Origin: Dehalococcoidia bacterium
Lineage (GTDB): Bacteria > Chloroflexota > Dehalococcoidia > GIF9 > UBA5629
Direction: 5' to 3'
NCBI GenBank assembly: GCA_012961565.1
Contig: DTZC01000113.1
Location: 1-6,822 of the forward strand
Length of the DNA: 6,822 nucleotides
This document shows positions 1 to 4,432 of the stretch, one piece after another. Within the stretch, counting starts at the first letter, position 1; the number at the start of each line of letters is the position of its first letter. The translations under genes were made by a program, and so were the position numbers. The notes beneath the pieces are model-generated. The model had not been told where the DNA came from and searched no databases. It was given only the letters and a program-made list of their open reading frames with translations.

Positions 1-608
1 ATGCTGGAGGAAATTTCAACAATCCCACATATCTCAATTTGGACGGCCATTCTGAAACAATTCAAATTGATTGCGATCCGACTAAGGTTACATACGAGGA
101 GTTGTTACAAGTCTTTTGGGACAGCCATGATCCCACAGTACATGTAAGGTCACGTCAATACATGTCTATCATATTCTACCACACTAACGAGCAGAGAAGG
201 CAGGCTCTAGAGTCAAAAGAGCGTGAGGAAGCTCGACTGCAACGGAGTATTGTCACAGAGATTATTCCTTTTACCGAGTTTTACCTGGCTGAAGACTATC
301 ACCAGAAATATTATCTAAGGCAGGAATCAGAGCTGCTGAAAGAATTCCACGCCATATATCCAAGGAGTGAAGACTTCATATCCTCGACGGCTACAGCAAA
401 AGTAAATGGCTATGTTGGCGGCTACGACACACCAGAGAGTCTTGAAAAAGAGCTGGATAGTCTTGGCTTGCCTGAAGCCGGACGAGATAGACTCCTAGAC
501 CTTAACGCGGCATCCTTGTACCCGGCTTGCGGCACCCGTGATTTGGACCTGCTCTTTCTTAGTCGATGTGACACAGCGGACATTTGCTCTGCACCAGCCG
601 GTATGTGA
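1..608 (+). CDS. msrA: Peptide methionine sulfoxide reductase MsrA, 5'-truncated by window edge
   Basis: MsrA reduces the S-epimer of methionine sulfoxide in proteins and is a cytoplasmic repair enzyme. The reading frame is open from base 3 and continues off the left edge, so the TTG at 39 is not the start. The first visible residues, AGGNFNNPTY, match the MsrA GYAGG...NPTY segment. They are followed by GHSETIQIDCDP, VFWDSHDP, SRQYMSIIFYH and EDYHQKYYLR, all in family order. The catalytic GCFWG motif lies outside the window. The usual QGxDxGxQYRS stretch is shortened to VRSRQYMS, as in a divergent MsrA clade I recall. After YHQKYYLR there is a C-terminal extension of about 100 residues containing NGYVGGYDTPE, and a tail with three cysteines (ACG, RCD, ICS). 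These could be resolving cysteines, but that is inference. The gene converges with the DUF169 gene 44 bases away. The family call is firm; the true N-terminus is unknown. Confidence 0.93.
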   Translation, partial: AGGNFNNPTYLNLDGHSETIQIDCDPTKVTYEELLQVFWDSHDPTVHVRSRQYMSIIFYHTNEQRRQALESKEREEARLQRSIVTEIIPFTEFYLAEDYHQKYYLRQESELLKEFHAIYPRSEDFISSTATAKVNGYVGGYDTPESLEKELDSLGLPEAGRDRLLDLNAASLYPACGTRDLDLLFLSRCDTADICSAPAGM

Positions 609-652
609 GCCAGTCCCTGCTTTTCTTCCACTTCACGTCTGTTGTCCGCTGG

Positions 653-1420
653 CTATCGAGCCGAGCTTATCTTTTTCTGCACCCTCTTCCAGGAATCCGT
701 GATGAGGAAACTCTCCTCCATGTCAGCGACCATCCTAGAGAACTTGTTCACAGGCACTGAGAAGGTAAGCACGTCTTTGGGGAGGAACGGGCGCGCCGAG
801 ATATCGAACATACCGATAACCCCCCGGGGGTGCTGTGACCTCCCCTCAAGATAAGGATATTGAACAACCGAGGCACAGCCGGCACAGAACGGGGCAAACA
901 CCCCATTGGGCTCGGCTTCGTCAAAATTTGCCAGAGTGAAAAGACCAGCCAGCACATCAGGCTGAGCGAAGAAGATGACTACTTCAGGTCCGTCCGATTC
1001 CTGCAGCCTGTCCCACCTTTTGAACACGATGAAACGAGCCGGGGCTTCGAACTGGGGGGAATAGCCCAGCCACTGTTTGACTATCTCTGGGGATTTCTTG
1101 TAGCGCTCACCGTGAATCTGACCTGGTATGCCACAGGAGAGAAACGAGGAGAATAATTCTTCAAACTGGGAGGTAACCTTACCAGCAAAGCCAAGATATC
1201 TCCTCCCACCAAAGCAGCCAATGGAATCAACGTCGTAACACAAAGAATACCCCTTCCTTACTCTAGACAAGTCCTTCACCACGCACCTGTGTGCTGTGCT
1301 GGACTTAATCAGCTCGGTGTGACTTTCGTTATCGGTATAATAGAAGGTGATTGGAAGCTCGGCATCCTTGAAATAACTCCGCCACAGCATAGTGAACTCT
1401 TCTTTGAATTGCATGTTCAT
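653..1420 (-). CDS. DUF169 family protein (COG2043-like)
   Basis: A 255-residue soluble protein that I recognise as DUF169, a family common in anaerobes and archaea with no established reaction. Family-like blocks are seen in order: HRCVVKDL with Cys46; a cysteine/glycine block with Cys61, Cys69 and GGRRYLGF (residues 61-78); the CGIPG...GERYKKSPE region (96-112); PEVVIFFAQPDVLAGL (145-160); FAPFCAGCASVV with Cys179 and Cys182; then GMFDISARP and a C-terminal ESFLITDSWKRV. The repeated cysteines would suit a metal or cofactor site, but this is inference. The ATG at 1420 is chosen because AAAGGAGG lies just upstream on the minus strand, with AGGAGG ending 9 bases before the ATG; a second ATG two codons in would be too far. 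There is no signal peptide or membrane segment. It sits 39 bases downstream of the small membrane-protein gene and is probably co-transcribed with it. Confidence 0.85.
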   Translation of the reverse strand: MNMQFKEEFTMLWRSYFKDAELPITFYYTDNESHTELIKSSTAHRCVVKDLSRVRKGYSLCYDVDSIGCFGGRRYLGFAGKVTSQFEELFSSFLSCGIPGQIHGERYKKSPEIVKQWLGYSPQFEAPARFIVFKRWDRLQESDGPEVVIFFAQPDVLAGLFTLANFDEAEPNGVFAPFCAGCASVVQYPYLEGRSQHPRGVIGMFDISARPFLPKDVLTFSVPVNKFSRMVADMEESFLITDSWKRVQKKISSAR

Positions 1421-1440
1421 AGACCGGCCCCTCCTTTGGA
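1411..1440 (-). promoter_or_regulatory. Strong ribosome binding site deciding the DUF169 start
   Basis: Read on the minus strand, AAAGGAGGGG is followed by CCGGTCT and then ATG. This is a full anti-16S match at good spacing for the ATG at 1420. It is the strongest Shine-Dalgarno seen in the window and suggests efficient translation of the DUF169 protein even as the second gene of its unit. Confidence 0.7.
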
Positions 1441-1459
1441 CTTTCGTTGATGCCGCTCT

Positions 1460-1795
1460 TCAGTGAACCAACCGCATGGTTATCAACGCAGCAGCCACAT
1501 AGATACCAATCCCGACCAGCAGAGATGGCACCAGCCCCCATCGAGGCAGAAAAAGCACAATAGCTACAGCATACAGCAACCAAGCAGGTATCAACAGCAG
1601 CATGCCTTTGAAATAAGAAACAGTGGCATTGACACCGCTGGATAGATACACACTCAACAGGGTAACGATGGTAATACTGGGAAAGAAAGCAACAAAGGCA
1701 GCCAGCAGTCCTTTGCCCTGGCTGCCAAAATACGTTACCAGAGCCACAATCGTTCCCCCGAGTATGAAATACACTGCCAGCAGCCTGATATCCAT
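1460..1795 (-). CDS. Small four-helix membrane protein, GlpM/DUF3147-like
   Basis: About 111 residues, almost entirely hydrophobic, with four likely membrane helices: roughly LLAVYFILGGTIVALVTYF, AAFVAFFPSITIVTLLSVYL, GMLLLIPAWLLYAVAIVLFL and VPSLLVGIGIYVAAALITMR. Helix pattern, length and the internal FFPS motif resemble the GlpM/DUF3147 small membrane-protein group, whose function is not established (GlpM has been linked to alginate production in Pseudomonas). The assignment is from memory of the pattern, so moderate only. The ATG at 1795 is preferred over an upstream in-frame TTG at 1807, because GGGAAAAG precedes the ATG at suitable spacing and includes part of the TTG-start coding region. 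It is the first gene of a minus-strand pair with the DUF169 gene and is divergent from the YhhN gene. Confidence 0.6.
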   Translation of the reverse strand: MDIRLLAVYFILGGTIVALVTYFGSQGKGLLAAFVAFFPSITIVTLLSVYLSSGVNATVSYFKGMLLLIPAWLLYAVAIVLFLPRWGLVPSLLVGIGIYVAAALITMRLVH

Positions 1796-1847
1796 TGCTT
1801 TTCCCAATTTTCAATATGTGTACCGGGCAACAAACCTGCTGGCAAGC

Positions 1848-1853
1848 ATTATA
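1848..1853 (-). promoter_or_regulatory. Candidate -10 box for the DUF3147-like/DUF169 pair
   Basis: The minus strand reads TATAAT here, within an AT-rich stretch about 50 bases upstream of the ATG at 1795. No good -35 is present at 16-18 bases (the sequence is a T-run). A TTGATC lies only 10 bases upstream, which is too close. This is therefore a plausible but unproven promoter. Confidence 0.35.
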
Positions 1854-1890
1854 AAATAAAAACGATCAATAAAAAATATCACTTCAAATA

Positions 1891-1905
1891 GCCTATAATA
1901 TAGGC
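1891..1905. repeat. 15-base palindrome overlapping the -10 box
   Basis: GCCTATAATATAGGC is a 7-base inverted repeat around one central base. Its location over the only good -10 box of the YhhN gene suits an operator for a dimeric regulator, but AT-rich palindromes also occur by chance. No regulator gene is adjacent in this window. Confidence 0.45.
1894..1899 (+). promoter_or_regulatory. Candidate -10 box for the YhhN-family gene
   Basis: A perfect TATAAT lies 46 bases upstream of the ATG at 1946. The -35 position is an A-run with no match to TTGACA, so the promoter would be weak or activator-dependent. The box is embedded in a 15-base palindrome (1891-1905), which would let a DNA-binding protein occlude it. 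Confidence 0.4.
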
Positions 1906-1945
1906 GGGCAGGCGTAACAGCCGCCTACTGATTTCAATAGGTAGG
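1901..1945 (+). promoter_or_regulatory. Two overlapping hairpins in the YhhN 5' region
   Basis: TAGGCGG at 1901-1907 pairs with CCGCCTA at 1921-1927. CCTAC at 1924-1928 can instead pair with GTAGG at 1941-1945, which abuts the ATG. Four bases are shared, so the two stems exclude each other, and the second would hide the only Shine-Dalgarno-like sequence. If transcription starts about 7 bases after the TATAAT, most of the first stem's 5' arm would not be in the RNA, leaving only the second. Function is inferred. Confidence 0.3.
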
Positions 1946-2575
1946 ATGAGCACGTTACAGAAGGTTCTTCTGGGTATCTTTGCAGTATTCGCTATTGCCT
2001 TTATTGCTACCCTGCCTTTCGAACGGTATCTCGGGGACTTCATCGTCAAGGCAATACCGGCGATAAGCCTCTCTATACTGGCATTGCTGGCAATCCATGG
2101 GTCAAGAGGCAAGCTGCTGTTCGCAGCACTCCTCTTTTGTGGCACCGCCGATGCAGCACTCCAGCTCGGACCAGAGAGATACTTCATAATTGGACTGGGG
2201 CTGTTCTTGATTGCACACATCCTGCTTGCAGTGACCTTCTCCAGAGACTTCAGGATTCAAAAGACCATGCTCCCTGTTGTTGGCATTCTGGTCACCTACA
2301 GTGCGGTTGTGGCTTTCATCCTGACACCATCACTCAAAGAAATGGCAATACCCGTCTATCTGTACATCGCAGCCATAACAGCTATGGGGGTTTTAGCAGC
2401 ACTGAGGAAGGCAAATAATAGGCTTCCTCTTTACGGTGCCGTTTCTTTCATTGTTTCCGACTCAATTCTAGCAGTGAACAAATTCATGATGCCAGTACCT
2501 GCAGACAGGTATCTGATTATGGTTACCTATTACCTAGCATTGCTCGTGATAGTTTACGGATATGTGAAAGAATAA
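1946..2575 (+). CDS. YhhN/TMEM86-family membrane protein, probable lysoplasmalogenase
   Basis: A 209-residue polytopic membrane protein with about eight hydrophobic helices. Members of this family (human TMEM86B is characterised) hydrolyse the vinyl-ether bond of lysoplasmalogens, releasing an aldehyde and a glycerophospho-headgroup. Family signatures seen are KAIPAISLSILAL (residues 35-47), GKLLFAALLFCGTADAAL with Asp69, GLGLFLIAHILLAVTF, and FIVSDSILAVNKF near 168-180 with Asp172. The two membrane-embedded aspartates match the conserved acidic positions. Length is normal for the family. The ATG at 1946 is preceded immediately by tandem TAGG, a poor Shine-Dalgarno because of its short spacing, and no better start is visible. 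It is transcribed divergently from the DUF3147-like gene and ends 4 bases from the convergent HEAT/CARDB gene. Plasmalogens are typical of anaerobic bacteria, so the role is plausible; enzymatic activity is inferred from the family. Confidence 0.85.
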   Translation: MSTLQKVLLGIFAVFAIAFIATLPFERYLGDFIVKAIPAISLSILALLAIHGSRGKLLFAALLFCGTADAALQLGPERYFIIGLGLFLIAHILLAVTFSRDFRIQKTMLPVVGILVTYSAVVAFILTPSLKEMAIPVYLYIAAITAMGVLAALRKANNRLPLYGAVSFIVSDSILAVNKFMMPVPADRYLIMVTYYLALLVIVYGYVKE

Positions 2576-2579
2576 ACAG

Positions 2580-3647
2580 CTATCCTGCCCAGTGCTGCTT
2601 TTTCGCTCTCCTCTTCCTGGTCTTGAACACAATGGTCGAGACATCGACAATCTTCCTGATAGGAAAAATTAAGCCATCACCCACCTTATCCAGTCCGAAC
2701 TCAATGTAGTCTGCAATTTTATCGATGGTAGCCTGCAGCCGCCCAGGTGCCAGAACCACCTCCGGGCTTACAGCCGTTCTGCCGCTAGAGGTCGTCCCAG
2801 CCGGTGCTTCCCCCTGCCTCAGTTTCTGAACCGGCTCTCCTCTCTTTGCCTCCAGGGCACCCAACCTGGTCACCTCTCTTGGCTTGGGCTCAACGATAGT
2901 GAAACCAGCTGTAGCCTCGTTGACTTCCACCTGATAGTACCCCGGCTGACCTCCAACTGCTGCAAAAGACAGAGGAATAGTGGTCTTTCTAGGCAGGCTT
3001 ACTACCTGAGCATCAACCACCTCGCCATTTATACGGAGCGTCACCGGGTAATAACACACAGCATCACTGTTGTTAGTTGCCTTTAATGAAATGGTTACAG
3101 TCTCACCTGGACAAGCTTGAGCTGGAAGAACCTCTAACTCAGTAATACCAAAGGGGACTATGGCTGTCCGCTGACGCGGCTTTACCTGGCGCTTTAGTTC
3201 TGCTTTTCGGAGCAGGTCTTTCACCCGCAACTTCGGCCGGGGCAGAGCTACCTCTTCAATCGCCTGCCCGTCTGCCTCCGACGGCTCAATGACGGTGTTC
3301 GCTGCCTGGTCCGCAATCGCACGCTGACTTTTTATCGCCTCGATAAGGGCAGGTACAGCTACCTCACCGAGCCTGGTCAGAACCCAAGTTGCTACCTGAC
3401 GAACATCACCAGACTCATCTCCATCCATAAGCACCCTGACCAAGGAAGGTACCGCAGGTTCCCCAATTCTGACCAGAGCCCAAGCAGCTACCTGGCGCAC
3501 CTCGTCGTCTTCCGTCCGAAGAGCTTCAATAAGACCACCAACTGCGGGTTTCCCGATTCTGACCAGTACTTCAAATGCTGCTCTGCATGCCTCATCGCCC
3601 ACATACTTGAGCGCCTCAATCCGCTCCCTGACATCCTTCTGCTCCAT
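2580..3647 (-). CDS. HEAT-repeat protein with CARDB-like domain
   Basis: A 355-residue protein of unknown function. Residues about 6-106 form three to four HEAT/PBS-lyase-type repeats with the recurring pattern VRQVAxWxLxRxGExAVPxLxxxL. Residues 107-160 are a charged linker with a basic cluster. Residues about 165-251 look like a CARDB-type immunoglobulin-like beta-sandwich (PGETVTISLKATNNSD, then VTLRINGEVVDAQVVSLP and GYYQVEVNEATAGFTI). A roughly 50-residue linker follows, then a C-terminal segment ending in a basic KTRKRRAKK tail. CARDB domains are usually exported, yet no signal peptide or clear membrane helix is seen. The ATG at 3647 is preferred over an in-frame TTG at 3668: GGGGTGAG lies just upstream of the ATG, and a candidate promoter starts transcription near 3670. 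HEAT repeats usually mediate protein binding, so a scaffold is possible. Confidence is high for the gene and the HEAT part, moderate for CARDB. Confidence 0.8.
   Translation of the reverse strand: MEQKDVRERIEALKYVGDEACRAAFEVLVRIGKPAVGGLIEALRTEDDEVRQVAAWALVRIGEPAVPSLVRVLMDGDESGDVRQVATWVLTRLGEVAVPALIEAIKSQRAIADQAANTVIEPSEADGQAIEEVALPRPKLRVKDLLRKAELKRQVKPRQRTAIVPFGITELEVLPAQACPGETVTISLKATNNSDAVCYYPVTLRINGEVVDAQVVSLPRKTTIPLSFAAVGGQPGYYQVEVNEATAGFTIVEPKPREVTRLGALEAKRGEPVQKLRQGEAPAGTTSSGRTAVSPEVVLAPGRLQATIDKIADYIEFGLDKVGDGLIFPIRKIVDVSTIVFKTRKRRAKKQHWAG
3330..3632 (-). repeat. HEAT repeat units in tandem
   Basis: Three consecutive units share core wording: CRAAFEVLVRIGKPAVGGL, VRQVAAWALVRIGEPAVPSL and VRQVATWVLTRLGEVAVPAL. 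The last two are also closely similar as DNA (compare 3473-3500 with 3380-3407), which points to fairly recent internal duplication. The first unit is more diverged. Confidence 0.7.
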
Positions 3648-3676
3648 CCCACTCACCCCAGATACCAAGCATCACG

Positions 3677-3705
3677 ACAATTGTGCCAAGGTTAATAAAA
3701 GTCAA
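3677..3705 (-). promoter_or_regulatory. Candidate promoter of the HEAT/CARDB gene
   Basis: On the minus strand, TTGACT (3705-3700) is followed after 17 bases by AATTGT (3682-3677). The -35 is good and the -10 is weak, keeping only the key A2 and T6 plus T3. A start near 3670 would give a leader of about 23 bases to the ATG at 3647 and would leave the upstream TTG without a leader. Confidence 0.3.
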
Positions 3706-3728
3706 CCTAACACGCCCGGGCAGCAATA

Positions 3729-3768
3729 AAGGACACACAATCGTCCGCATGAGCGATTACATGTCCTT
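3729..3768 (-). terminator. Nested inverted repeat, possible terminator or RNA hairpin
   Basis: AAGGACA (3729-3735) pairs with TGTCCTT (3762-3768). After a symmetric 3x3 internal loop, AATCG (3739-3743) pairs with CGATT (3754-3758) around a 10-base loop. Read on the minus strand, the outer stem ends in TGTCCTTTATTG, giving a short imperfect T-tract. It could end the cupin-molybdoenzyme operon or a short transcript from the promoter at 3819-3847. GC content is low for a strong intrinsic terminator. Confidence 0.4.
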
Positions 3769-3818
3769 AGTTCACCCCCCAATTTAAAGTAGACGTTTCT
3801 CCGGCACTAGGCAATTCT

Positions 3819-3847
3819 AATATAGCTCGATACTTGTTCTCTGTCAA
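3819..3847 (-). promoter_or_regulatory. Near-consensus sigma-70 promoter in the gap after the DmsB-like gene
   Basis: Minus-strand TTGACA (3847-3842), a 17-base spacer, and TATATT (3824-3819). The -35 is perfect, the spacing optimal and the -10 is five of six. Its -35 begins 9 bases after the stop of the ferredoxin-subunit gene. Transcription would start near 3812 and run through the hairpin at 3768-3729 toward the HEAT/CARDB gene. It is the best promoter match I see in the window. Confidence 0.55.
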
Positions 3848-3855
3848 CGATACGC

Positions 3856-4422
3856 CTATTGCAGCAATTCAGGTTGTCTAGCCTTGAAGACTACCGAGGG
3901 TCTACTTTCAGCAGCGTAAACAAAACCGGGCACCTGTTTCAGCATCCCGTACCTAGCCTCCAGCTTATCGAGTGGACCAGCATCCAAAGCACGCATAGGG
4001 CAGGCTTCCACACATACAGGTTTTCTACCTTCCTGCCACCTGTCAGCACAAAGATGACACATCTGCATTTTAGCTTCACCATCAGTAGCAAACTGCGGAG
4101 CCTTATAGGGACAGGCTTCTCTGCAAAGCCCGCAATCCTCCTTGCCCAAACACGCATCCCGGTCTACCAGCACAATACCATCCGCTTGCCTTTTGGTGAT
4201 AGCACCTACAGGGCAAGCTGGAATGCAAGCTGGCTTGGCACAGTGCAGACAGGAAAGCGCAAAAAAGGCAACAAACACCCTGGGGTACTTCCCTTGCTCC
4301 ACACTCACCACCCACCGCCAGTTCACCGAACCCGCGGGTATATTGTGCCAGTCCTTACAGGCTACCGCACAGGTGTGACAGTTTATACACCGTGACTGGT
4401 CAATGTAGAAACCTAACTGCAT
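3856..4422 (-). CDS. DmsB-like four-cluster 4Fe-4S ferredoxin subunit
   Basis: Electron-transfer subunit of a DMSO-reductase-family complex, 188 residues, cytoplasmic-type with no signal peptide or membrane anchor. Sixteen cysteines fall into the four cluster groups expected: 12/15/18/22 (CINCHTCAVAC), 58/61/66/70 (CLHCAKPACIPACP), 91/97/100/104 (CLGKEDCGLCREACPY) and 122/125/137/141 (CHLC...CVEACPMRALD). None is missing, so all four clusters should form. The CLGKEDCGLC spacing and the PMRALDAGPLDKL ending match the DMSOR-beta-like group of anaerobes as I recall it, rather than E. coli DmsB exactly. The gene starts 10 bases after the stop of the molybdopterin subunit. Its Shine-Dalgarno-like AAAGG is distant (about 14 bases from the ATG), so expression may depend on coupling. 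No DmsC/NrfD anchor gene follows on this strand, only a 200-base gap and then an unrelated gene. Confidence 0.92.
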   Translation of the reverse strand: MQLGFYIDQSRCINCHTCAVACKDWHNIPAGSVNWRWVVSVEQGKYPRVFVAFFALSCLHCAKPACIPACPVGAITKRQADGIVLVDRDACLGKEDCGLCREACPYKAPQFATDGEAKMQMCHLCADRWQEGRKPVCVEACPMRALDAGPLDKLEARYGMLKQVPGFVYAAESRPSVVFKARQPELLQ

Positions 4423-4432
4423 AGGATACTAA

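Noticed and set aside
39..41. TTG at 39 as the start of msrA
   Set aside because: The frame is open to base 3 and the upstream residues (AGGNFNNPTY) are conserved MsrA sequence, so the gene continues off the left edge.
609..653. GCCAG...CTGGC inverted repeat between msrA and the DUF169 gene as a shared terminator
   Set aside because: Only five pairs with a loop of about 35 bases and no T-tract, so not supported as an intrinsic terminator.
1329..1814. 161-residue minus-strand frame overlapping both the DUF3147-like and DUF169 genes
   Set aside because: Cysteine-rich, low-plausibility composition; it overlaps two better-supported genes in another frame.
1864..1870. TTGATC on the minus strand as a -35 for the DUF3147-like gene
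   Set aside because: Only 10 bases separate it from the TATAAT, too short for sigma-70.
3666..3668. TTG at 3668 as the start of the HEAT/CARDB protein
   Set aside because: No Shine-Dalgarno before it, and the candidate promoter would start transcription nearly on it; the ATG at 3647 has GGGGTGAG upstream.
3859..4395. 178-residue plus-strand frame opposite the ferredoxin subunit
   Set aside because: Antisense shadow of a gene with four intact iron-sulfur motifs; no recognisable family features.
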